48,983 bases of DNA, taken from Deltaproteobacteria bacterium. GTDB taxonomy: Bacteria > Myxococcota_A > UBA9160 > SMWR01. Location: assembly GCA_019310425.1 (NCBI GenBank), contig JAFDEI010000021.1, positions 1 to 48,983 of the forward strand, in the 5' to 3' direction. Each line of letters opens with the position of its first letter. Position 1 is the stretch's first letter. Of this stretch, positions 8,961 through 17,525 are shown in pieces. The notes under the pieces were generated by a model. The model had not been told where the DNA came from. It searched no databases and saw nothing but the letters and a program-made list of their open reading frames with translations. Position numbers and translations under genes: made by a program.

Positions 8961-9914
8961 ATGAAGCCTCGAAAGAAGACCCTGTCGCGCCGAACGCTCC
9001 TCAAGACCGCCGCCGTCGTCGCCATCGCGGGCGGCACCCGGAGCATGGCGTGGGCCGAGGACGTCCCCGCGGAGCCCGACGACCTCGACACGCCGACCGC
9101 CTGGCAGGAGGGAGACCCCGCACCGACGGAAATGCAGGTTCCCGCAAACGAACCCGAGCAGACCTCGACCGAGGCTCCGCCGTCCCAGCCGATGGCCGAC
9201 GAGCAGCCGCCGCCGCCGAGCCCCGATTCAGTATGGGTTTCGGGCTACTGGTGGTGGACGAACGGGAAATACGTCTGGGTTCCAGGCTATTGGGCCGTGC
9301 CGCCGAAGACGGAATACGTCTACGTCTCGGGATATTGGACCTACCGCAGCGGGATGTGGGTGTTCGTTCGCGGAGGCTGGGGGATGCCGAACACCACCAC
9401 GGTCGTCGTCTATCCCAACCCGCGACCGGTGGCGCTGGCCCTCGTCCTGACCGCGCCGCGTAGAATCCGACGCCGCCATTACCGCTGGGGGCACCACCAC
9501 CACCGCTACTACCACAACCGGCACTATCGGGCCGACCACTACGACGACCGGCAGGACCACCGACAGGATCAGCAGAGCGACCGGCAGGATTACCGGCAGG
9601 ACCAGCAAGGGGATCGCCAGGATGCGCAGGGCGACCGCCAGCAAGATCGCTCGGACGCCCAGTCTCAACGCCAGGACGGCACCAGCCCCAACGCCCAGAC
9701 GACCGCGCCCTCCAGCAGTCCGACGACTCAGACACCGAGCAGTGCGCCCGCCGCGACCCAGACACCGAGCAGTACGCCGAAGGCGACCCAGCAGACCCCG
9801 AGCAGCACGCCGAAGGCGAAACCAGCCCCGACTCAGAGCACGCCGAAGGCACGAACCCCCGCAGCTGGCGGTGCCAGGCCTGGCGGAGGTTCCGGTGGGC
9901 CTCGGCGGCGTTAG
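8961..9914 (+). CDS. YXWGXW-repeat-type exported protein with Tat-like signal and low-complexity tail
   Basis: KTLSRRTLLKTAAVVAIAGG (SRRTLLK); VWVSGYWWWTNGKYVWVPGYWAVPPKTEYVYVSGYWTYRSGMWVFVRGGWG; His-rich, then D/Q/R and TPSS repeats. Confidence 0.7.
   Translation: MKPRKKTLSRRTLLKTAAVVAIAGGTRSMAWAEDVPAEPDDLDTPTAWQEGDPAPTEMQVPANEPEQTSTEAPPSQPMADEQPPPPSPDSVWVSGYWWWTNGKYVWVPGYWAVPPKTEYVYVSGYWTYRSGMWVFVRGGWGMPNTTTVVVYPNPRPVALALVLTAPRRIRRRHYRWGHHHHRYYHNRHYRADHYDDRQDHRQDQQSDRQDYRQDQQGDRQDAQGDRQQDRSDAQSQRQDGTSPNAQTTAPSSSPTTQTPSSAPAATQTPSSTPKATQQTPSSTPKAKPAPTQSTPKARTPAAGGARPGGGSGGPRRR
9729..9860 (+). repeat. Degenerate ~30-36 bp tandem repeat inside the YXWGXW-protein gene (TPSSxPxATQ units)
   Basis: CAGACACCGAGCAGTGCGCCCGCCGCGACC / CAGACACCGAGCAGTACGCCGAAGGCGACC / CAGCAGACCCCGAGCAGCACGCCGAAGGCG... 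Confidence 0.8.
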
Positions 9915-9954
9915 GCCACGCAACGGCACAGCTCGCTGTGGGTGCACGAACCGG

Positions 9955-11286
9955 GTGGTCCTGGTCGCCGTGTTGTGGTCGCTCGCCGCCTGCGCCACGA
10001 CACCGCCGGCGAATCACCCCGTAGAGCGCGGCTCGAATATCCAGCCGGAGTTCCAAGCCGGTCTCGCCGCTGCCGGCCGGTCCGAAGAGCTCTTTCTCGT
10101 CACCACATTCTCCGGTGGAGGCACCCGCGCCGCCGCGTTTGCCTATGGTGTGCTCCAAGAACTCGCAGCCACCGATGTAACGATTGGCGGCGAGCCCCGA
10201 CGCCTCGTCGACGAAGTCGACCTCATCTCCTCGGTGTCGGGCGGTAGCTTCACCGCCGCGTACTACGGGCTGTTCGGTGACCGGATCTTCGAAGACTACG
10301 AGAAGGTGTTCCTGCGCCGGAACCTGCAGGGCCGACTCATTCTCGAGATGCTGCGACCGATCAACTGGCTGCGACTCTTCCGCGTCGATCGCAGCCAACT
10401 CGCCGCCGACTTCTACGATCGCGAGATCTTCGAGGGCGCCACGTTCGCCGACTTCAGGCGAGTCGATGCACCCGAAATCGTCATCAACGCCACGGACCTG
10501 TCGACCGCCGGGCGCTTTCCGTTCTCACCGATATCGTTCGGCCTGATCTGCTCCGACCTCGAGAGCTATCCCGTCGCCAACGCGGTCATGGCATCCTCCG
10601 CGGTTCCGATCGCCTTCCCGACGATTCGCCTGTCCAATCACGCCGGGAGCTGCAATTTCGAAGTTCCAGGATGGCTTCAGCAACCGCCCGAGGAGAATGC
10701 TCCGATCGCGCTGCTGGCGAAGCGGGAGTTCCTCGCGTCGTACGAGAAGGGCCGCGACCGCCGCTTCATCCACCTGCTCGACGGGGGGCTATCGGACAAC
10801 CTCGGACTGCGCAACGCAGTGGCGGCGATCACCGTCGCAGCTGACCCACTGCAGATGATGCGCGAGATCGGCCACGGAGATATTCGACAGATCCTCGTGC
10901 TCGTCGTGAATGCCGAGCAGCGAGCAACGCGACAATGGGGCGGAACCAACCGCACCGCATCACCCCGCCAGGTCATGAGCAGTCTCTCCGGCCGTCAGAT
11001 TCACAACACGAATCGCATCACGATCGAACTCGCTCGCAAGCTCTTCAACGACCTCGGTCGCACGCTGTCCCGCCCCGGAGCCCCCGTGGCGGTCGATTTC
11101 GTCGAGGTGAGCTTCGAAATGAACGAGGACACCAGCGAGCGGGAATTCCTCGGAGGCGTCGAAACCAGCTTGCGATTGAGCGCCGAAAAGGTCGACCGGC
11201 TGATCTCCGCGGGGCGAGGCATCCTCCGCAGCTCACCCGCCTTTCAGCGCGCGGTCGGTCGAATGGGGGCGGCGAAGCGGGAGTAG
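9955..11286 (+). CDS. Patatin-like phospholipase lipoprotein
   Basis: Lipobox SLAAC; FSGGGTRAAAFAYGVLQEL, SSVSGGSFTAAYYGLFGD, DGGLSDNLGLRNA; GTG start assumed. Confidence 0.85.
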   Translation: MVLVAVLWSLAACATTPPANHPVERGSNIQPEFQAGLAAAGRSEELFLVTTFSGGGTRAAAFAYGVLQELAATDVTIGGEPRRLVDEVDLISSVSGGSFTAAYYGLFGDRIFEDYEKVFLRRNLQGRLILEMLRPINWLRLFRVDRSQLAADFYDREIFEGATFADFRRVDAPEIVINATDLSTAGRFPFSPISFGLICSDLESYPVANAVMASSAVPIAFPTIRLSNHAGSCNFEVPGWLQQPPEENAPIALLAKREFLASYEKGRDRRFIHLLDGGLSDNLGLRNAVAAITVAADPLQMMREIGHGDIRQILVLVVNAEQRATRQWGGTNRTASPRQVMSSLSGRQIHNTNRITIELARKLFNDLGRTLSRPGAPVAVDFVEVSFEMNEDTSEREFLGGVETSLRLSAEKVDRLISAGRGILRSSPAFQRAVGRMGAAKRE

Positions 11287-11370
11287 TACGGTGCGCGCGC
11301 TATCGTCTTCGCACCGCGGGCGGGCCCGCCGGATCGACTGCTGCGACTCCGAATCCCCAGAGAGATTGCC

Positions 11371-12795
11371 GTGCCGAACAACTCCCGAGGCCACCGCTTC
11401 CACGAAGACGTCAATGAATACTTCGCCGAGGGCGCACGCCACACTTCGCTACCGGTGGGGATCCTGCGTCAGCTCGAAGCCTGCAATGCGGTCTATCGAA
11501 TTGCCTTTCCTGTCGTGGGCGATGACGGCGAGGTGCAGGTGATCGAGGCCTACCGCGCCGAGCACAGTCAACATCGGCTGCCTACCAAAGGCGGCATCCG
11601 CTATTCGCTGTCGGTCTCGGAGGGCGAGGTGATGGCGCTCGCGGCACTGATGACCTGGAAGTGCGCGGTCGTGAACGTGCCGTTCGGCGGTGCCAAGGGC
11701 GGCGTGCGGATCGACCCGAAGGCCCACTCGCCCGCCTTCCTCGAACGCGTGACGCGGCGCCTCACGGCCGAGCTCGTCAAGAAGCAATTCATCGGCCCCG
11801 ACGTCGATGTGCCCGCGCCGGATGTCGGAACGGGCCCACGCGAAATGGGCTGGATCGCCGACACCTACAAGCACCACGGCCCCGACCGCCTGAACGCACT
11901 CGGCTGCGTCACGGGCAAGTCGATCTCGAACCACGGCGTGGCGGGCCGCGTGGAGGCGACAGGCCTGGGCGCAATTCTCGCACTCGAGCGCGTACTCGAC
12001 GAGCCCGAGGAAGTGAGATCGCTGGGATGGAACGGCGCGGGTCTCGACGGCCGTCAGGTGATCGTCCAGGGTCTCGGCAACGTCGGCATTCACGCGGCGC
12101 GCGCCGCGCGCGAACGCGGCGCGCTCGTAACCGGCCTTTCGGTGAGCGATGGCGCGCTGTTCGCCCCCGGCGGCCTCGACCCGGACGCGGTGCTCGCCCA
12201 CCGCGAAGAGGCGGGCACACTCGACGGCTTCCCCGGCGCGCGCTTCTTTGCCGAGCCCGACGCATTGCTCGAACAGGCGTGCGACGTACTCATCCCCGCG
12301 GCGCTCGAACACGCCATCACGGGCTCGAACGCCGCACGCATCCAGGCTCGCGTGATCGTCGAGGCCGCAAACGGCCCGGTCGACCGGCAGGCGAATGGCA
12401 TCCTGCGCGATGCGGGCTGCCTCATCGTTCCGGACATCTACGCCAATGCGGGTGGCGTGATCGTCTCGTACTTCGAGTGGATCAAGAACCTGTCGCACGT
12501 GAGTTTCGAGCGCATGACGCGCCGCTACCAGCAAGCCTCGAACGAAAAGCTGGTGCGCATCCTCGAGAAACTCGCAGGCCGCGCGCCCGATGCAGCCGAC
12601 GTGGCGCTACTGTGCGAAGCGCCGAACGAAATCGACTTCGTGCGCACCGCACTCGAGAACACCCTCGCCATCTCCTGCGACAACGTGCGCGAGACACGAA
12701 ACCGCCATTCGCTGCCGGATCTCCGGACCGCCGCGTACACGATGGCAATTCAGCGCGTCGGCGAGGCCTATCTCGAAGCGGGAATCTACCCCTGA
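11371..12795 (+). CDS. Glu/Leu/Phe/Val (glutamate) dehydrogenase
   Basis: HRLPTKGGIRYSLSVSEGEVMALAALMTWKCAVVNVPFGGAKGGVRIDP, PAPDVGTGPREMGWIADTY, VIVQGLGNVGIHAA, NAGGVIVSYFEWIKNL. Confidence 0.95.
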   Translation: MPNNSRGHRFHEDVNEYFAEGARHTSLPVGILRQLEACNAVYRIAFPVVGDDGEVQVIEAYRAEHSQHRLPTKGGIRYSLSVSEGEVMALAALMTWKCAVVNVPFGGAKGGVRIDPKAHSPAFLERVTRRLTAELVKKQFIGPDVDVPAPDVGTGPREMGWIADTYKHHGPDRLNALGCVTGKSISNHGVAGRVEATGLGAILALERVLDEPEEVRSLGWNGAGLDGRQVIVQGLGNVGIHAARAARERGALVTGLSVSDGALFAPGGLDPDAVLAHREEAGTLDGFPGARFFAEPDALLEQACDVLIPAALEHAITGSNAARIQARVIVEAANGPVDRQANGILRDAGCLIVPDIYANAGGVIVSYFEWIKNLSHVSFERMTRRYQQASNEKLVRILEKLAGRAPDAADVALLCEAPNEIDFVRTALENTLAISCDNVRETRNRHSLPDLRTAAYTMAIQRVGEAYLEAGIYP

Positions 12796-14330
12796 GTCAC
12801 ACCGAACCTCGCAGTAAGCGACGTCGACTCCAGGATGTCGGGCTACTCGCGGGTCCACTGCTCGCAGTACTCGTCGGCGTCAGCTTGCCGGAGAGCTACG
12901 CCGACGCTTCCGGCGAGATCGTTCCCCTCAGCGCAGCCGGGCGTGCAACGACCGCGGTGGCGGTCTGGATGGCCTGCTGGTGGCTCAGCGAGGCGATCGC
13001 GGTCTATGCCACCGCGCTCCTGCCACTCGTACTACTGCCGTTGCTCGGTGCCGCCAGCATGAAGGTCGCCGCCGCACCTTACGCCCACGAGTTGATCTTC
13101 CTGTTCATGGGCGGCTTCATGATCGCGCTCGCGATGGAACGCTGGGGCCTCCACCGGCGCATCGCCCTTGCGACGCTGCGCCTCGCGGGCAACCAGCCGA
13201 TCAATATCGTCGGGGCGTTCATGTTCGTGACGGCGGCCCTCAGCATGTGGGTCTCCAACACCGCGACGGCCATCATGCTGTTGCCCGTCGCGACGAGTGT
13301 GATCGCCCTCGTCGCGCGTCAGCACGGCGCCGCCACCGCCGCGGAGGCCGTCGCCGACCCCACCTCGCCGCTGCGCAATTTTTCACTGTGCCTGCTGCTC
13401 GGCATCGCCTATTCGGCGTCGATCGGAGGCCTCGCCACCCCGATCGGCACGCCGCCCAACGTACTGCTCCTCTCCTATGTGAAGACCCACCTCGGACGCG
13501 AGATCAGTTTCGCGCGCTGGATGGGCGTCGCGCTGCCACTGGTGGTGGTCCTGCTTCCACTCACCTGGTTGCTGCTCACGCGCGTCCTCTACCGCATCCA
13601 GCTGGGCCCGATCGAAGGCGGTCGCCAGCTCTTCAGCCAGGCACTGCGCGAACTCGGCCCGCTCAACCGCGGTGAACGCAGCGTACTCGTCATCTTCCTG
13701 CTCGCCGCAGCCTCGTGGATCACTCGCCCGCTGCTCAACGACCTCGAGTTGGCCGGAGTGCGGCCCCTCGCCGGCCTCACCGATGCGGGCATCGCGATGA
13801 TCGCAGCCATGCTGCTCTTCGTTGCACCGGGCGAACGCGCGCCGCGCCGCTTCGCACTCGACTGGGAAACCGCAATCGAGCTGCCCTGGGGAATCCTGCT
13901 GCTCTTCGGCGGCGGCTTGAGCCTGGCCACAGCCATTCAGGGCAATGGCGTGGGAGAATTCCTCGCCAGCCTCACCGCCGGTCTCGCGGGCACCCCATCG
14001 CTCGTGATCGTGCTGTCCGTCGTGACGGGAATCGTCTTCCTCACCGAGCTCACGAGCAACACGGCCACGACCGCCACCCTGATCCCCGTGCTCGCGGCGC
14101 TCGCACCCGGACTCGGCCTCGAGCCCCTGACCCTGATCGTCCCGGCCGCGATCGCGGCGAGCTGCGCCTTCATGCTCCCCGTCGCCACTCCACCCAACGC
14201 GATCGTCTTCAGCTCGGGCCTCGTCCGCATGCCGGAGATGAGCCATGCGGGCTTCTGGCTCAACTGGCTCGCGATCGCACTGATTACCGGGCTCGTCTAC
14301 GCGGTGGTGATTCCAACCCTTTCGAACTGA
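12792..14330 (+). CDS. SLC13/DASS-family sodium:anion symporter; start uncertain, possibly CTG overlapping the upstream TGA
   Basis: WMACWWLSEAIAVYATALLPLVLLPLLGA, FLFMGGFMIALAMERWGLHRRIAL, MWVSNTATAIMLLPVATSV, LTSNTATTATLIPVLAAL, LPVATPPNAIVFSSG. Confidence 0.9.
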   Translation: MSHTEPRSKRRRLQDVGLLAGPLLAVLVGVSLPESYADASGEIVPLSAAGRATTAVAVWMACWWLSEAIAVYATALLPLVLLPLLGAASMKVAAAPYAHELIFLFMGGFMIALAMERWGLHRRIALATLRLAGNQPINIVGAFMFVTAALSMWVSNTATAIMLLPVATSVIALVARQHGAATAAEAVADPTSPLRNFSLCLLLGIAYSASIGGLATPIGTPPNVLLLSYVKTHLGREISFARWMGVALPLVVVLLPLTWLLLTRVLYRIQLGPIEGGRQLFSQALRELGPLNRGERSVLVIFLLAAASWITRPLLNDLELAGVRPLAGLTDAGIAMIAAMLLFVAPGERAPRRFALDWETAIELPWGILLLFGGGLSLATAIQGNGVGEFLASLTAGLAGTPSLVIVLSVVTGIVFLTELTSNTATTATLIPVLAALAPGLGLEPLTLIVPAAIAASCAFMLPVATPPNAIVFSSGLVRMPEMSHAGFWLNWLAIALITGLVYAVVIPTLSN

Positions 14331-14434
14331 GCGCTCGGGAAAAGCCGGCGGGTGGGCGACTGCTGACACATCGACACCCACGCACGGCGACGACTCTGAT
14401 ATGATTCTCCCGCCCAACCAGGAGGGGCCACCCG

Positions 14435-15004
14435 ATGTTCCGCGTACTCGCCACATCCATCGCACTCGTGTTTCTCGTCGCCACCGCAGTCCACGCCGAA
14501 GCACCGCCGGAAGAGGAGAACGACTTCTCGCGCAAGGGCTTATACCTCGGCGCCTACGGGGTCTACGCGCTCAATGCGTACCGCAACACCGGCAAGGACT
14601 ACGGCAACAGCCCCGGTGCGAACATCCGCATCGGTTACCGCGGCAACGAATGGTATGCGTTGGAGGCGGTGCTCGAATGGGTCCACAATTTCGAAAGCCA
14701 TAGCCCGGACGTCCAGGCCCGCACGATCATCGGCGGCGTCAACTTCAAGGGCTACCCGTTGCAGGGACGCTTCCAGCCCTACGGGCTGATCGGCCTGAAC
14801 GGTTACGACATCAACTCCAAGCGCAAGACTTCGAACAAGGATTTCGAAGCCACCGACTGGGGCTTCCGCTTCGGCATCGGGCTCGACATCTACGCCAACC
14901 GCAACTGGGTGGTGGGCCTCGAAAGTACCTACGTACTCGGTGCGGGCGAGCTCTGGGAAGCCGATTACGCCGCCTTCGGAGTTGGAATCCAGTACCGCTT
15001 CTAG
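14435..15004 (+). CDS. Outer-membrane beta-barrel protein (OmpW/OMP_b-brl type)
   Basis: Signal peptide MFRVLATSIALVFLVATAVHA; repeated beta strands; C-terminal YAAFGVGIQYRF. Confidence 0.75.
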   Translation: MFRVLATSIALVFLVATAVHAEAPPEEENDFSRKGLYLGAYGVYALNAYRNTGKDYGNSPGANIRIGYRGNEWYALEAVLEWVHNFESHSPDVQARTIIGGVNFKGYPLQGRFQPYGLIGLNGYDINSKRKTSNKDFEATDWGFRFGIGLDIYANRNWVVGLESTYVLGAGELWEADYAAFGVGIQYRF

Positions 15005-15052
15005 TTCTGTTGGATCCGCGCGAGGTTGGGGGTGCCTGCCGCTTGCCTGTTG

Positions 15053-15297
15053 TCAATATTCATCCGCGGCCTCGGATGGCCTGATCGCAGCCGACGAAAC
15101 CGCCCATCAGGACGCTTCGCGCCAGGCATATCGGTGGTGGAGACCGCCGACTCGGGGCAATCCGACGACTTTGGCGTGCTCCGAGGGTCGTGATTCCACG
15201 GGTCGACCGATCGGCGCAGCGGCGATTGATGTGTGGACACGCTCGTCGTTGTAGTAATCGACGTACTCGCGAAGCAGCCGTCGCGGATGAATATTGA
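15053..15297. mobile_element. 245-bp MITE-like, internally deleted IS with 16-bp perfect terminal inverted repeats
   Basis: TCAATATTCATCCGCG at 15053-15068 and its exact reverse complement CGCGGATGAATATTGA at 15282-15297; interior encodes a transposase C-terminus on the minus strand. Confidence 0.75.
15107..15295 (-). pseudogene. Transposase/integrase (rve_3-type) C-terminal remnant
   Basis: RRLLREYVDYYNDERVHTSIAAAPIGRPVESRPSEHAKVVGLPRVGGLHHRYAWREAS*: typical YVxYYNxxRxH...GLHHRY tail of IS transposases. Confidence 0.85.
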
Positions 15298-15393
15298 GAA
15301 CGGACAATCTACTTCGAGCGCATCGCCAAGGGTCGCCCGGAAGCAAAAGACGACACCCTGGACGCTCTACGATCCCTCGGATACATCGAATAG
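15298..15393 (+). pseudogene. Orphan C-terminal fragment of a sulfatase-like protein
   Basis: In-frame ERTIYFERIAKGRPEAKDDTLDALRSLGYIE*; LxALRSLGYIE is a characteristic sulfatase C-terminus; starts right at the MITE boundary, upstream in-frame TGA. Confidence 0.55.
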
Positions 15394-15408
15394 CGAGGAT
15401 GGAGCAAA

Positions 15409-15424
15409 GCCGAGTGAACTCGGC
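15409..15424 (+). terminator. Possible terminator hairpin behind the sulfatase fragment
   Basis: GCCGAG-TGAA-CTCGGC: 6-bp stem, TGAA loop; no strong T-tract. Confidence 0.3.
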
Positions 15425-15593
15425 AACCAGCCCTTCCCAGCGAACGCGTATTCCGGCGGTCCACGTAGATACCTCGAGGGCCGCGCTTCGCCCGGATGCC
15501 GCCGACCCAAGCTGGATCGCGCTGGTGAGATTCCCTCAAGCCAAGGCGGCGTTGCGCCGATTCCTGCGCGTAGTCCACCGGAGGAGTCCGAGC

Positions 15594-16007
15594 ATGATCC
15601 GCATCCGAGCCGCCATCGTCGCATTCGCCCTCACGGTCGCCCTGGCGACCGCCGCCACGGCCTGGGAGGGCGAGCTGGCCGGCGGCACCCGTTCGATCGC
15701 CGAGGTGGTGGAGAAGGCCGAGAAGAACGACTTCGTAGTCGTCGAGGGCCGCGTCACCGACGTATTCGAAGGCGATGGCTCGATCGTGATCGTGCGCTTC
15801 GAGGACGACACGGGCGAGCTGTACCTGGTGATCCCGAACCACCTGCAGCGCCATTTCGCTGGCGGGACTCCCGCAGGCGGCGCAGGGCCTTCCGGCGCGG
15901 AGCCGGAGATCGGCACCCATGCGCGCGTCGCCGGCAAGTGGAACCAGAAGCCGATGGGCGAAGGCTGGGGCCTCCACGTGCAACGCGTCGAGCGCATCGA
16001 CGACTGA
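15594..16007 (+). CDS. Small exported OB-fold-like protein
   Basis: Signal peptide MIRIRAAIVAFALTVALATAATA; ...VVVEGRVTDVFEGDGSIVIVRFEDDTGELYLVIPNHL...VAGKWNQKPMGEGWGLHVQRVE. Confidence 0.65.
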   Translation: MIRIRAAIVAFALTVALATAATAWEGELAGGTRSIAEVVEKAEKNDFVVVEGRVTDVFEGDGSIVIVRFEDDTGELYLVIPNHLQRHFAGGTPAGGAGPSGAEPEIGTHARVAGKWNQKPMGEGWGLHVQRVERIDD

Positions 16008-16011
16008 TCCA

Positions 16012-16030
16012 GGGCGCGGATTCAGCGCCC
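16012..16030. terminator. Candidate hairpin between convergent genes
   Basis: GGGCGC-GGATTCA-GCGCCC, overlaps the minus-strand stop codon at 16022-16024. Confidence 0.35.
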
Positions 16031-17353
16031 CGCTCGGATCTGACGGTCGGTGCGGCGGTCGAGCGCTTCCAGCGTCGCGTTGATGAGCTTGCCCGCGATC
16101 CAGCGCAGCGGTTCCGGCGGCCATGCCAGCGAGCGGCGGCGCAACGCCGCTTCGAACTCGTGCTCGTCGCCGCGCACGCGCGCCGCGAGCATCGCGCCCA
16201 TCAGGGTCGCCTGCGCGACGCCGTGGCCCGCATAGCCGACACCATAGAGGACGTTCCCGTGCTCGTCGTCGCTGCCGAGGGTCGGCAGGAAGTCCATCCC
16301 GAACGCGATCCAGCCGCCCCAATAACTCTCGACGTCCACGCCCTGCAGTGTCGGGAAGCGCTCGCGAAAGGCGGCTTCGATGGTCTCGAACGCGCGGCGA
16401 TCGTAGGCCTTGGGCAGACTTCCACCCCAGCCGTGGCGAACGACGCGCGAACCACCGACGATGGTGTTCCGGGCCGTGAGGCGATAGCTCTCGAGCACTT
16501 CGTGTGCGGTGTAGAGCCCTTCCCGGCCGCGCCAGTCGAGCTCCGCGAGCTGCGCCTCGTCGAGCGGAGCCGTCTCGAAGAGCTGGACCCGCAGGGGGGC
16601 GATCATTCGCTGCAGCCGGCCGATGCCCGGCGTGTAGGCGTTGGTCGCGAGCACTGCGTGATCGGCCGTCACGCTCCCATGCTCGCAGCGCGCAACCACG
16701 CGTGCGCCCGATTCGAGATCGACGATGCCGGAACCTTCGAACAACCGGACCCCGGCCGTGAGCGCCGCGCGGCGCAGACCGAGGACGTAGCGACCCGGAT
16801 GCAGGTGCCCGCCGAGTTCCTCGAAGATGCCGCTTCGAAATGCTTCCGGAACCCCGCGCTCGCGCAGCTCGTCCCGCGCCAGGAAGCGGACGTGCGCGCC
16901 GAGGTCGGCCGCGGCCGCAGCGGCCTTGCGCAGACGCGCGTCGTGCTTCGGATGCACGCCGGCCAGGATGTTCCCGCAGGCCCGGTAGTCACAGTCGATC
17001 TCGAACTCGCGGATCGTCTCCTCGGTGTACTCGACCGCGGCGTCGGCGAATGCGAGCAATCGGCTCGCGCGTTCTCGGCCGAAGAAACGCAGCAACGTCG
17101 GCGTGTCCTTGCCGATCGTCGGCGTCAGATGGCCCGCGTTGCGGCCGCTCGCACCCGCCCCCGCGAAGTCGCGTTCGAGCAGCACCACGTCGGCACCCTG
17201 CGCGCGCAGCGACAGCGCGGTCGACAGGCCGGTGAGGCCGGCGCCGACGATCACGACATCTGCGTCGAGGTTTGCGTCGAGCGCTGACTGGAGGTCGTCG
17301 GGCGCCTCCAGCCATGGGCTGATCTCGTGAAACGGCAGTCTCGACTCGCTCAT
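16022..17353 (-). CDS. FAD-dependent oxidoreductase (DAO family, gamma-glutamylputrescine oxidase-like)
   Basis: DADVVIVGAGLTGLSTALSLRAQGADVVLLERDFAGAGASGRNAGHLTP; WGGWIAFGMDFLPTLG; YGVGYAGHGVAQATLMG. Confidence 0.88.
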   Translation of the reverse strand: MSESRLPFHEISPWLEAPDDLQSALDANLDADVVIVGAGLTGLSTALSLRAQGADVVLLERDFAGAGASGRNAGHLTPTIGKDTPTLLRFFGRERASRLLAFADAAVEYTEETIREFEIDCDYRACGNILAGVHPKHDARLRKAAAAAADLGAHVRFLARDELRERGVPEAFRSGIFEELGGHLHPGRYVLGLRRAALTAGVRLFEGSGIVDLESGARVVARCEHGSVTADHAVLATNAYTPGIGRLQRMIAPLRVQLFETAPLDEAQLAELDWRGREGLYTAHEVLESYRLTARNTIVGGSRVVRHGWGGSLPKAYDRRAFETIEAAFRERFPTLQGVDVESYWGGWIAFGMDFLPTLGSDDEHGNVLYGVGYAGHGVAQATLMGAMLAARVRGDEHEFEAALRRRSLAWPPEPLRWIAGKLINATLEALDRRTDRQIRAGR

Positions 17354-17450
17354 GCTGACTCCGATTCGTCAGGAGAATCGCGCTCTCGGCGATCAGCATA
17401 CGACCCCATCGCGGTCGCTGCAGGTCTCGATCTCCGCAAATCTCAGCGGC

Positions 17451-17508
17451 TATGACGGTGGTCATAATCCCCGGCTCTGAGACGAGTTAACAAATGTTCA
17501 TTAACATT
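17451..17508. promoter_or_regulatory. Divergent promoter region with two inverted repeats (candidate operators)
   Basis: TATGAC-GGTG-GTCATA (17451-17466) and AATGTT-CATT-AACATT (17493-17508), the latter within imperfect palindrome GTTAACAAATGTTCATTAAC (17486-17505). Confidence 0.5.
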
Positions 17509-17525
17509 CTTGCGCGGAGGCCAGC

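Noticed and set aside
9540-9860. Repeat array considered as CRISPR
   Set aside because: Repeats are contiguous, in frame and protein-coding; no unique spacers. No CRISPR array seen elsewhere in the window
9927-9940. CACAGC-TC-GCTGTG inverted repeat between the YXWGXW and patatin genes
   Set aside because: Short, small loop, no T-tract; too weak to call a terminator or operator
11661-12791. Upstream half of the 889-aa plus ORF 11661-14330
   Set aside because: Overlaps glutamate dehydrogenase in another frame and is Arg-rich nonsense; only the part from about 12792 shows transporter sequence
15233-17287. 684-aa plus ORF
   Set aside because: Shadow of the minus-strand FAD oxidoreductase and unrelated small genes; no coherent domain
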